Positions 8,955 through 17,482 are shown, counted from the first letter of the stretch. The stretch is DNA of 32,812 nt from Desulfovibrionaceae bacterium (GCA_017454005.1 JAFTDU010000086.1:1-32812); one strand, 5' to 3'. Notes: generated by a model from the letters alone, not told the origin. Numbers and translations: made by a program.

Positions 8955-10211
8955 ATGTCACGCATTCAAAATCTGCGTGAGGAAGCATTGCAGCTTCACA
9001 AAGACAATGTTGGCAAGATTGAAGTGCGGGTAAAGGTGTCCGCAAAAGATGCTGACGATCTGACTCTCGCCTATTCACCTGGTGTAGCAGAACCATGCCG
9101 TGAGATTCATAAGGATCCAGCAACACTGGATGTCTATACCAATCACTCCAATTTCGTGTGCGTGGTCAGCAATGGCACGGCTGTATTGGGGTTAGGTGAT
9201 ATTGGGGCACGGGCTGCCATGCCTGTAATGGAAGGGAAAGCACTTTTATTCAAGACCTTTGCCGACGTGGATGCCTTTCCAATCTGTGTGGATACCAAGG
9301 ATACGCAGAAGATTGTAGAGTTGGTGGAATTGTTAACACCTACTTTTGGTGGCGTAAATCTTGAAGACATCAAGGCGCCGGAGTGTTTCATCATTGAAAA
9401 AGCTCTCAAAGAACGTGGCATCTTTAAAGGGCCTATCTTCCATGATGATCAACACGGTACGGCTGTCGTGACTATGGCTGGATTGCGTAATGCCCTTAAG
9501 GTCGTAGGAAAAAAACTGGATGACGTAAAAGTGGTGACAAGTGGTGCAGGTGCTGCCGGTACTGCTATCATCAAATTACTTATGGCTGTAGGGCTTAAGA
9601 ACGTCATCATGTGCGATTCTAATGGCCCCATCTATACTGGCCGCCCCAAGGGCATGAATCCGTTTAAGGATGAGATTGCTCTGGCGACCAATCCTGATAA
9701 GATTAAAGGCACTTTGGCAGATGCCATCAAAGGCGCAGATGTCTTTATTGGTGTGTCGGTACCCAATGCTTTAGATGAAGCAATGATTAAGAGCATGGCC
9801 AAAGATCCAGTGGTCTTTGCGCAGGCTAATCCGATTCCCGAGATCTGGCCCATTGAGCGGGCAAGTACTGCCGGAGCTAAAGTAATTGCCACGGGGAGAT
9901 CCGATTGTCCCAACCAGATTAATAATATTTTAGCCTTCCCAGGCATCTTCCGCGGGGCCATTGACGTTAGAGCCACTGACATTAATGATGCCATGAAAAT
10001 TGCTGCGTCCCAGGCTTTGGCTGATATGGTGCCAGAGAGCGAATTAAGCCCCACCCATATCATTCCTTTCTCCTTTGATAAGGAAGTGGCACCCACTGTG
10101 GCCAAGGCAACGGCCAAGGCCGCCATTGACAGTGGTGTTGCGCGGGTCAAAGTGGATCCCGAAGAAGTAGCTGAAAATCTTCGCAAGCGACTGGCCAAAC
10201 AAGCTAAGTAA
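8955..10211 (+). CDS. Malic enzyme (NAD(P)-dependent, oxaloacetate-decarboxylating)
   Basis: Oxidatively decarboxylates malate to pyruvate, giving NAD(P)H and CO2. The 418-aa length is that of the short single-domain bacterial form, without the phosphotransacetylase-like extension of MaeB. Visible are the catalytic Tyr40 (LAYSPGVAEPC), Lys95 (VMEGKALLFK), metal ligands at LEDIKAPE (137-144) and HDDQHGTA (163-170), and the dinucleotide motif GAGAAG (198-203). Whether NAD or NADP is used cannot be decided. A textbook AAGGAGG precedes the ATG. With fumarase and fumarate reductase upstream, it would let the cell split malate between pyruvate and succinate. Confidence 0.94.
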   Translation: MSRIQNLREEALQLHKDNVGKIEVRVKVSAKDADDLTLAYSPGVAEPCREIHKDPATLDVYTNHSNFVCVVSNGTAVLGLGDIGARAAMPVMEGKALLFKTFADVDAFPICVDTKDTQKIVELVELLTPTFGGVNLEDIKAPECFIIEKALKERGIFKGPIFHDDQHGTAVVTMAGLRNALKVVGKKLDDVKVVTSGAGAAGTAIIKLLMAVGLKNVIMCDSNGPIYTGRPKGMNPFKDEIALATNPDKIKGTLADAIKGADVFIGVSVPNALDEAMIKSMAKDPVVFAQANPIPEIWPIERASTAGAKVIATGRSDCPNQINNILAFPGIFRGAIDVRATDINDAMKIAASQALADMVPESELSPTHIIPFSFDKEVAPTVAKATAKAAIDSGVARVKVDPEEVAENLRKRLAKQAK

Positions 10212-10237
10212 ACAGTACCGCTTTTTTGGTTTTAAGT

Positions 10238-10282
10238 CCCTCCTACCCTGAAGTAGATTATACTTTGGGGTGGGAGGGTTTT
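10238..10282 (+). terminator. Rho-independent terminator of the dicarboxylate operon
   Basis: An 18-nt arm at 10238-10255 (CCCTCCTACCCTGAAGTA) pairs with 10261-10278 through GC, AT and a few GU pairs around a 5-nt loop and is followed by TTTTG. It lies 27 bp after the malic enzyme stop and closes the operon. No comparable structure was seen inside the operon. Confidence 0.9.
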
Positions 10283-10283
10283 G

Positions 10284-11696
10284 TATTTGATAAAGATGTG
10301 AAAATTTTTCCTAAATTTGCAAAATAGTGCAAAAGTTGACTATTTTAGCATCTGAATTTACGTAGTTCTATGTTTGAAAATATCAAGCTGTCTCCTTATA
10401 ATCTATATTATGCGAATCAAAATAAAAATTGATTAAGCTAACTCCATTTTCCTTCTTTTATATATCTGCACACCAAGTGTATTTTATCCTGCATAGACAC
10501 TGTATATGAAGTATCTATATATAATGATATTAAATTATATTTATCTATAGGATTTAAACCAAGCATTGATATTATGATCACAATAGATCATATAATTTGT
10601 GAACCAACATATCATGATACACTAATAATAATAATATACTGCTATCAAATAAATTCATCTGTGATATTACATGTAGACGATACTTTTAATAAGTAGCCTA
10701 TCAAATATTTTGGCAAAACATAATTATTTGTTACAGATCGATATTTTATTACATGATTGAAAAATATTTACATTTTTTTGGATCTTGAATTTATCTTAAA
10801 TTGAACATATGAATATTATTTTTCAAGAATATTGTCAAAAGTTAACATGAGCAGCGCAATTGCAAAACTGGCATGAGTCTTGTGCCCAGCAGCTAAATGA
10901 TATTTGTTAGCGCGTATTTTTTTACGTGAGTTTGCTACTTACTGAGATACGTGTTTGCGCTATCTGCATCTAAAGATTCTGCATGCACAATCGAAGCCTT
11001 TAGAAGCTTCTGCGAGAGATATGTGCACTTGTTTTGGAACTCATCTCTATGGTCGACATAACTTGCCCTATATGTTAAGTTTGATTCTTTAATCTTGTGA
11101 TATTACCTTAAGGATCTTGTTTGTTATTTTTAGATCTATTAAGAGTCGTGTATGTCATGCAATAAAAAATTGTTATGGTTTTAGATATTACAACTTTCAA
11201 ATATTTTTTAATAAATGATCTAAAAAATAAAGAGCTATATGAATTTTTATACAACCAATTCAAATACTATTGATAACAAGTAGTATGTTCATGATCTATA
11301 AAAATCATATACAGTAAAATATATACTTTTTATTTTATAAAATTATAGCAAAATATTTATACAAATATATATGAGATATAATAAATAAATTATTGATTTA
11401 GAAAAATATTAACATATGTTTATGTAGAGAACATAATATAAATAGATTATTGAATTGTAGTAAATATACAAGTTATATATTTTTTTATTATTTATATGAA
11501 TCTATATGCTAAATATTCTGTTGATAAAGCCTATACTATCAGGTTTTACTCATTAGACTCATCTGTTAGTAATTTTATTCCTAATCTTTTTTGGCAATAC
11601 AACATTAACCTCTCTCTGAGAAACTCATTATAATCGTCAGCTTTGTTGTGGTGAATAGGTAGAGCAATTCTCGTTGTGGGTTGAGTTGGAGGGCGT
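10284..11696. other. AT-rich spacer with one coding relic
   Basis: About 1.4 kb without an intact gene. Most of it is very AT-rich and closed in all frames. The only exception is a G+C-richer island at 10851-11078 (listed separately). No RNA gene, repeat or clear promoter was found. Confidence 0.65.
10851..11078 (+). pseudogene. Possible gene remnant
   Basis: One + frame from 10851 to the TAA at 11076 reads like degraded protein: it starts AAQLQNWHESCAQQLNDIC, then stops at TAG, and continues in the same frame through two more in-frame stops to KLLREICALVLELISMVD near the end. Base composition is distinctly higher in G+C than both flanks. The family is not recognisable. Evidence is composition plus readability only. 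Confidence 0.3.
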
Positions 11697-12839
11697 ATGT
11701 TTACGGAACGTTTGGAGGCGGTGAAACCATTCTTCGCGATGGAAATTTTAGAGCGGGCCCAGGAGATGGAACGCGCTAACTGTGACATTATCCATTTGGA
11801 AGTAGGCGAACCTGATTTTGCAACACCACCGCCTATTGTGCAGGCTTGTGAAGAGGCCATAGAACACGGCTTTACGCACTACACCAATTCCATGGGTGAT
11901 CTCTTATTACGTGAACAATTGGCAAAATCTTATTCTAGACGCTACAATGTGCACCTTGAACCAGAGCAGTTTGTAGTTTTCCCTGGGTCGTCCTTGGCCC
12001 TGGCTACGCTCTTTCAGGTGCTTTTGCATGATGGCGATGAAGTTATTGTTTCCAATCCATGTTATCCTTGTTACCCCAATTTTATTCGCTTTGCGGGCGG
12101 AGTTGTGCAAGAAGTACTAACGCACGAAGACGATGGGTTCACATTGAGAGCAGAGGATGTCGAAGCCAAAATTACGAAGCGTACCAAAGCTATTTTAATT
12201 AATAGTCCATGCAATCCCACAGGGATTGTTATGGATGCCGAGCGCCTTCAGCAGATTTGTGCATTTGATAAGTTAGTCATTTCCGATGAAATTTATCATG
12301 GTTTAACCTATGGAGATGCTGAAGAACATAGCGTTCTTGAATATACGAAAAATTGTGTCGTTGTGGGCGGTTTTTCTAAAGCTTACGCCATGACAGGTTG
12401 GCGTTTGGGCTACTTGATCCTGCCGTTACAATTTGCTAAAAGTTTTCAAGCGTTTATGCAAAATTTTGTATTATCAACGAATTTAATGGTGCAAATGGCA
12501 GGAATTGCGGCAATCAAAGATTGTAATTCATATGTAAAACGTGCGCGTGCTATATATGATGAACGGCGTCGTTATTTATTGACAAGATTACCTGAACTAG
12601 GCTTTAAGATTCCTGTAGAACCTTGTGGGGCCTTTTACATGTTAGTAAATGCAAAACATTTAGGACAGGATTCTCTTAAATTAGCCTCAGATATTTTGGA
12701 AAAAGCTCACGTTGGTTTAACACCTGGAATTGATTTCGGTTCGCAAAGCGAAGGCTTTTTACGTATCTCCTATGCTAATTCATTACCACATATCAAAGAA
12801 GGCATGCTACGTATTGAACGCTATATTGAGTTGCTTTAG
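11697..12839 (+). CDS. PLP-dependent class I/II aminotransferase
   Basis: Cytoplasmic fold-type I aminotransferase of 380 aa. The Schiff-base lysine is Lys228 in GGFSKAYAMTGWRLGY; other cofactor contacts are Asn173 (SPCNPTG), Asp197/Tyr200 (SDEIYHG) and an Arg in the C-terminal FLRISYANS that would bind the substrate carboxylate. The N-terminus (IIHLEVGEPDFATPP) is typical of aspartate/aromatic-type enzymes of this superfamily. The amino acid partner cannot be told from sequence. GGAGGG lies just before the ATG. It stands alone, between long AT-rich gaps, with its own terminator, so no operon partner suggests a pathway. Confidence 0.88.
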   Translation: MFTERLEAVKPFFAMEILERAQEMERANCDIIHLEVGEPDFATPPPIVQACEEAIEHGFTHYTNSMGDLLLREQLAKSYSRRYNVHLEPEQFVVFPGSSLALATLFQVLLHDGDEVIVSNPCYPCYPNFIRFAGGVVQEVLTHEDDGFTLRAEDVEAKITKRTKAILINSPCNPTGIVMDAERLQQICAFDKLVISDEIYHGLTYGDAEEHSVLEYTKNCVVVGGFSKAYAMTGWRLGYLILPLQFAKSFQAFMQNFVLSTNLMVQMAGIAAIKDCNSYVKRARAIYDERRRYLLTRLPELGFKIPVEPCGAFYMLVNAKHLGQDSLKLASDILEKAHVGLTPGIDFGSQSEGFLRISYANSLPHIKEGMLRIERYIELL

Positions 12840-12863
12840 AGATAATATTTTTTAAAATCAAAA

Positions 12864-12899
12864 TGCCCACCTCTATTATTTAATAGTGGTGGGCACATT
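12864..12899 (+). terminator. Rho-independent terminator of the aminotransferase gene
   Basis: TGCCCACC at 12864-12871 pairs with GGTGGGCA at 12888-12895. After a T-T mismatch the stem continues with CTATTA/TAATAG, leaving a two-base apex. The stem is followed by CATTTGTTT. It begins 25 bp after the stop codon. Confidence 0.85.
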
Positions 12900-13450
12900 T
12901 GTTTAAGACTATTTTATAAACAAGGTTATCACTAATTGTTATATTGTTAATATGAAACACTATATTTATGTAGAAAAATGAAAAAATTAAATATAGTGAA
13001 TTCTTATAGTATAAAGTTATTGCAAAAAATAAGCCGCAATAATTTATTAAAAATTTTATATTCTTGAGTAATTTAATACGATATTATTTTTTGTGATCAT
13101 GATAAAATTGTATTGCTATAACTCAGAATATAAAATCATGTATATTAATGATCATATCTAGTTAATAAATATATTATGTTAACATGATAATTAGTGTATT
13201 TAGTTACGATCAAATGACGATATTTTTTATATTTGGCGTGTAATATATGCAAATATGCATTATAATTTAAGTATGAAAATATGTGTTGTTGTTTTACTAA
13301 CTAAATTAAAAATGAATATTATATACTGCAGATGAAGTATATAATATGCTTACATGATCTATCAAGATAATTGCAACGTCTAGACTAGTGACTAAATAAA
13401 TTTATGCATATTATTGGACTAGTAGCAAAATATTAAAATAATGTAATATA
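12900..13450. other. AT-rich intergenic spacer
   Basis: About 550 bp between convergent genes, very AT-rich and without open frames. No terminator for the minus-strand biotin synthase gene was recognised here. Confidence 0.6.
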
Positions 13451-14383
13451 CTAGTCATGATAAGCTGGTTTGAGTCCCAAACTTGTGAGTAATGCAAGAT
13501 CTTGCTGTGGGCGCTGGCCAGCTGTGGTTAAATAATCGCCTATCATTAAGGCATTGGCACCTGCCAAAAAAATTGCGCCTTGGTTTGTGCCAAAGGTTAG
13601 TGGCCGCCCACCACAGACACGTAAAGTAGCCTCTGGTAAAATCAAGCGAAACAAAGCGATTATGCGTAGTGCTTCTTGGCACTTTAAGGTTGGACGTGTG
13701 CCTAAAGGGGTATTTGGTTGAGGATGCAGAAAATTAAGTGGTATATGTTTTATGCCAAGAGCTTTAAGCTCGAGGGCAAATTCAATACGATCAAGCCATG
13801 TTTCACCAAGCCCAAAAAGTCCCCCAGTACAATTGCTAAAACCATGCATACGAGCACGCAGCACTGTCTTCTCGCGTTGGCCATGGGTTTGCGTACGACA
13901 GATTTGGGGATAAAAGCTCGCCGAAGTTTCCAGGTTATGATGATAGCGTTTGATACCTGCAGCTTTAAGGCTCTTAAGGGAATTGGCTGGTAAACGGCCA
14001 AAGGATGTACAGATACGAGTCTTTATGTGGTGAGGTAGCTTGGCTAGGCATGCTGTGATGGCAGTAATCTCTTGTTCCCCCAGAGCAGAACCACTCGCTA
14101 CTAGCCCAATATGGCTGACAGGCAGCTTAGCTAAGGCGTAGATCTGTTTTAGCAACGCTTCTTGAGAGAGTAATGGGAAGGTTTGGGGGGATCCGTAGTG
14201 GCTGCTCTGGGCGCAAAAAGCACAGTCCATACTGCAATTGCCACTGCGGCAATTAATAATCCCACAAAGATCTATTTTGGATCCGAAATGTTGCAAACGC
14301 AGTTTATTAGCTTTACGCAGAAGTTCGCTATCCGATAGTTCTAATAGGGCGCGACCTGTTGCGATAGAGTTGATTTCGTCCAT
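13451..14383 (-). CDS. bioB: Biotin synthase, with variant auxiliary-cluster ligands
   Basis: Radical SAM enzyme inserting sulfur into dethiobiotin, the last step of biotin synthesis. The SAM cluster motif is Cys50, Cys54, Cys57 (CSMDCAFCAQS). Further family marks are YHHNLETS (148-154 region), NCTGGLFGLGE (184-194) and the C-terminal FLAGANALMIGDYLTT. Compared with E. coli BioB, Cys128 and Cys188 have equivalents (Cys125, Cys185) and Arg260 is Arg255, but the Cys97 position is glycine in HIGLVASG (about residue 93), and a new Cys257 follows the arginine (RVCGGR). The sulfur-donor cluster is therefore probably not the classical one. Length 310 aa. No clear ribosome binding site precedes the ATG. 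No other biotin gene is nearby. Confidence 0.9.
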   Translation of the reverse strand: MDEINSIATGRALLELSDSELLRKANKLRLQHFGSKIDLCGIINCRSGNCSMDCAFCAQSSHYGSPQTFPLLSQEALLKQIYALAKLPVSHIGLVASGSALGEQEITAITACLAKLPHHIKTRICTSFGRLPANSLKSLKAAGIKRYHHNLETSASFYPQICRTQTHGQREKTVLRARMHGFSNCTGGLFGLGETWLDRIEFALELKALGIKHIPLNFLHPQPNTPLGTRPTLKCQEALRIIALFRLILPEATLRVCGGRPLTFGTNQGAIFLAGANALMIGDYLTTAGQRPQQDLALLTSLGLKPAYHD

Positions 14384-14924
14384 AGAATCTAGAAAAATAA
14401 TATGTTAAATATGAAACGTAATAAATTATAGGCGAAGACACAATTTAGTTCTATGACCTGCTCAATATTATCTAAGCTTAAAGAGATATTTCTTAGATCA
14501 ATGATAACTTTTGTTTGCTGATAATATGAATAGAAAATTTAGATGTATATTAATCAGTATTTTCCATAATCTGATTTAATCGTATTAAGTATAACTTATA
14601 TATTTTTCAAGAAGAGGGTTGCCTTCTGGTAGCCCTCTTCTTGTTATATAGAGTAATTTATGAAGAGTGTTATAATGTATAAATGATACGCCTAATAACT
14701 AACTTCTTACAATTAATACTTTAAAATAAACATGATAATAATGCCTAAAAATCAAGATACTTATTTTAGAAAGAAGAGAAATTTAAGAAATAGAGTGATG
14801 CATCAATAAACTTGCATTGTAAATTGTACACAGTTCTGCAATTTTTCTTTAATATAAACTATCATCTCTTACGCTAACTAAGTATAGTATATATGTAAAA
14901 ATATACATTAGCTTAATTATACAA
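14384..14924. other. AT-rich spacer holding an isolated hairpin
   Basis: About 540 bp without a gene. Apart from the terminator-like hairpin at 14609-14642 nothing was recognised. No toxin gene was found downstream of the antitoxin-like ORF, where one would be expected. Confidence 0.6.
14609..14642. terminator. Orphan terminator-like hairpin
   Basis: AAGAAGAGGGTTGCC at 14609-14623 pairs with 14628-14642 over 15 positions with a few GU pairs and a 4-nt loop. T-rich sequence flanks it on both sides, so either strand could be terminated. The nearest genes are more than 220 bp away, and no intact gene ends at it. It may mark the end of a lost gene, or of the minus-strand transcript starting at 15110. 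Confidence 0.6.
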
Positions 14925-15110
14925 TTATATTTTATATAACATACGTTCAGCTTCTTCTTGTGAAATTACTTTACAATCTTTGATATCTTGAAAACCTTTG
15001 ACAACTTCAGATCTAAACCAAGCATCATATCCAGAATCAAAATTTGAATATAATTGATCATACGTTACTTCTTGATTATAATTTTCTTTTAAAAGTTCAA
15101 TTTTTGTCAT
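14925..15110 (-). CDS. Small antitoxin-like protein (stability determinant type)
   Basis: A 61-residue acidic protein. Its central pattern YDAWFRSEVVKGFQD followed by ISQEEAERM resembles the short antitoxins or 'stability determinants' that precede ParE/RelE-type toxins (typical pattern Y-D-x-W-F-R-x-x-V-x-x-G-x-x-D...I-x-x-E-E-V). GGAG lies about 8 nt before the ATG, which supports translation. No toxin ORF follows on the same strand; the next 280 bp are decayed. It could be a solitary antitoxin kept to neutralise a toxin elsewhere, or the last remnant of a pair. Family assignment is by pattern memory only. Confidence 0.5.
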   Translation of the reverse strand: MTKIELLKENYNQEVTYDQLYSNFDSGYDAWFRSEVVKGFQDIKDCKVISQEEAERMLYKI

Positions 15111-15402
15111 ATAGCAATCTCCATAAGTTCATTGATAAATAAACTCTAGATTTGGTATTTTGCAGATAAATCATAACACTATACTATGTATTATCGTTAA
15201 TTCTAAAATTATATCTTATATCGCGTTAAGTAATATATGAATCATGAGTTATTCTTTTTAATTAATTACCAACATATTTTTTTATGTTGTGTAATCTTTA
15301 CAAAATTGTATGACTATAATAAAAGATATGTTAGATTTATCAAAAGCATGAGTTTTTTACAAAAATATTTTCAAGATAATAACTCAATGCAACAGATAAG
15401 TT

Positions 15403-15867
15403 CTATTTAAAATCCCAATTATGTGCTGGGCTGGCACTTCCAAAGAAATGTTCATCTAGATAGCGTAAACGCAGCAGTGGTAATGGTTTGGTACCTAATT
15501 GTGCACTTACTTCCTGTGGTATACGTATCGTAAATGTATTATGTGCACGTGCCGCAAAATCTTTCAATAGGTTTGCGCGACCAAATGGAAGAGCATCTAG
15601 CGATTTGATATCTTCAGGTAACTTTTCACGATATTCAATAATAATTTTTGAATTATCATTATTGAAACGAGCGCTATAATGACGAATTATATAGCGATCA
15701 TCTATGCCTGAGCCTGCTGCAGCTTGGGCGTCACTATCAGATATAAAAGCGTTACGGCCTGCAAGACTAAGAAAGGTTTGAGCATAAAAACGTATACCGT
15801 TAATTTCTTCAACATATGCGTCGTAGTTGTGGGGTTGGGCTAAATTAGCATCCTTAAGATAAATATA
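15403..15867 (-). CDS. 3' exon of intron-split lipoprotein gene (DUF4851-like)
   Basis: A 154-codon frame from just after TAA (15868-15870) to TAG (15403-15405). It is fully open and has ordinary gene-like composition, but has no usable ATG, GTG or TTG near its beginning. The protein has motifs such as RYIIRHYSARFNND and IIIEYREKLPED, then DALPFGRANLLKDFAARA, and ends in DEHFFGSASPAHNW. This resembles, from memory, the C-terminal part of a Desulfovibrio lipoprotein family (DUF4851). The missing 5' part is supplied by the ORF at 16747-17058, on the other side of a group I intron. With the splice proposed here, exon 2 begins at 15851 and adds 148 codons plus part of one. If no splicing occurs, this is a 5'-truncated pseudogene. 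Confidence 0.6.
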   Translation of the reverse strand, partial: YIYLKDANLAQPHNYDAYVEEINGIRFYAQTFLSLAGRNAFISDSDAQAAAGSGIDDRYIIRHYSARFNNDNSKIIIEYREKLPEDIKSLDALPFGRANLLKDFAARAHNTFTIRIPQEVSAQLGTKPLPLLRLRYLDEHFFGSASPAHNWDFK

Positions 15868-16748
15868 TTAACTGTATGTAATAAAGCTATATAATTATAG
15901 TAATTCTGAAAAATTATGATAAAATACTTCACAGTGTAACTTATTTGCAGAAATTTATTTAATGCAACATATATTTGTATATACTATATAGAAACAAAAA
16001 TTATAAATATATCAGATTGATTTCTACTGAACATTATAAAAATATGATCGAAATATATGAATCGATCTGTGTCCAAGTTTCTATATAGGTGAAAAATGAC
16101 ACCAAAGTTATGTTAAATGTATATAAAGTGTATAATTTAAACTACTACAATTATATACATATAATAACATAAAATCTTAGTAATGATTAATATAGATGTT
16201 TTAGATAAAATATTTTGCAAATGTAGTTACTTTTATGACAGTATCTTATATAGTCTTTTTACACTAAGTTAAATAGATATCTCTAGTTCACATTAGAGCG
16301 CAACCTCTAATGCAGTCTTAACTTACAAGAAGTTAGACCTCTCATGCTTTCACATGAGCGCAGACTATATCTTCATCCATTGTTGACAATGGAGCAGTAT
16401 TTTTCTTCCGACCTAGGCTTTCGGTTTTACTCTCCCTCAAGGAGATAGTCGTTGAAGGTCTTCCATGCTCTAGATGAGAGTGTAGGAATTTCCCTGCTAA
16501 ACACCCATTGTTCTAGCACTTAGGACATACGTTTTTGCATGATCAAGCAAAACGCGTATGTTTTTATTTCACCTTATGCAATCCTTACGTTTTTTCTGCT
16601 TTCGCACCATACAGCTTATCCTTTCGGATTACTGTTTAGGTGTAAGGCTTTAGGGGTTAAAAGCATTTAACACTGAGTTTGCATCCCTTACAGGATACAA
16701 AGGGTAATCTGTAAATAAGTGTCTGTGTTCAACCTTATTTAAACAGTT
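15852..16748 (-). ncRNA. Group I self-splicing intron in a protein gene
   Basis: On the minus strand, 16300-16460 carries the hallmark core of T4 td-like (subgroup IA) introns: CUUCAACGACUAUCUCC (P7 5' strand and P7.1 at 16441-16457), a P7.2-like hairpin (CCGAAAGCCUAGGUCGG), a perfect P8 (CCAUUG/CAAUGG), then GAAGAUAUAGUCUGCGCUC (P7 3' strand into P9), with P9 CUCAUG/CAUGAG and two more hairpins (AACUU/AAGUU; CAUUAGAG/CUCUAAUG). Upstream are AAAUAAG/CUUAUUU, UUUGUAUCC/GGAUGCAAA, AUCC-GAAA-GGAU and a long hairpin starting CAUACG. Boundaries are inferred: an intron of 897 nt ending in G, after exon ...CAAUAU, joins the two ORFs in frame. The 3' 400 nt (15870-16260) is AT-rich with no ORF; it may be a deleted homing endonuclease or transposase segment. 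Confidence 0.8.
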
Positions 16749-17058
16749 ATATTGCCCATTGCCAACCTTCAGGTAAGTCAGAATGGGCCACAATTAACTG
16801 AGCCCCATTCTGTGCTGCATATACAGTTAAGTGCGTTTGGAGTGATAATCCTCCAGTGACTCCCATACCTTCAAGTTTACGATTGATAGGTTGTGAACCG
16901 ATGAGATTAAAGTTGGACACGACAACTTCTAAATGTGGTCGTGTAGTTGAGAGATAATTTTGTCCATGCAAACCCCGTTGTTGAGCTGCACTACAGGCAG
17001 CACATAGAGTGCATAGAAAAATAAATAGGATAGAATAATTGAGGTATGTTTGCTTCAA
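16747..17058 (-). CDS. 5' exon of intron-split lipoprotein gene (DUF4851-like)
   Basis: Starts at TTG (17056-17058) with AAAGGAG about 7 nt before it. The N-terminus is a signal peptide ending in a lipobox-like LCAAC (acylated Cys22), so the protein is probably an outer- or inner-membrane lipoprotein. The mature part contains RGLHGQNYLSTTRPHLEVVV and ends LPEGWQWAI before TAA. That stop is 2 nt inside the proposed intron start, so the unspliced frame ends almost exactly where the ribozyme begins. Using exon 1 up to 16749 and exon 2 from 15851, the spliced product would be 252 aa. It resembles Desulfovibrio lipoproteins of unknown function in which a GW-x-W motif also precedes the second half. 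Confidence 0.7.
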   Translation of the reverse strand: MKQTYLNYSILFIFLCTLCAACSAAQQRGLHGQNYLSTTRPHLEVVVSNFNLIGSQPINRKLEGMGVTGGLSLQTHLTVYAAQNGAQLIVAHSDLPEGWQWAI

Positions 17059-17382
17059 GATGCTCTCCTTTACAATTTCTACGATGCTGCCGCAAAACTG
17101 ATTATCAATATTTTATCTACTCTAGGAAAAAATATTATATAATGTAGCTTAATTCTTTATCTATTTGCACTGATAATTGTCAATCTGTTCTAAGTAAATT
17201 GCAACAATTTTATCATAGACTTAGCGATGTATTCAATAAAATGATTACAGTTGCTGTAAAATTCGTGAATATTTATAATATACTTAAATTATTGATTCAT
17301 TTCTGATGGAAGCTTACTATACACAAGGTGCTAAGCTTGAGTAGTAGCTCTATATACATAGCTTAAAACATGCATTATATAC
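17059..17382. other. AT-rich intergenic spacer
   Basis: About 320 bp between the split lipoprotein gene and the terminator of the formate dehydrogenase operon. Apart from the lipoprotein ribosome binding site at its left edge, no feature was recognised. Confidence 0.6.
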
Positions 17383-17415
17383 AAAATGAGGGAGAAAAAA
17401 TGTTTTTCTCCCTCA
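17383..17415 (-). terminator. Rho-independent terminator of the formate dehydrogenase operon
   Basis: TGAGGGAGAAAAA (17387-17399) and TTTTTCTCCCTCA (17403-17415) form a perfect 13-bp stem with a 3-nt loop. On the minus strand it is followed by TTTTG, and it lies 68 bp beyond the cytochrome c3 stop. Confidence 0.9.
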
Positions 17416-17482
17416 AAAATTCTATGCAGCTTAAGTAAATTTAGGCACAAATTGATAAATGAAGCTTACCAGCTGTGATTGT

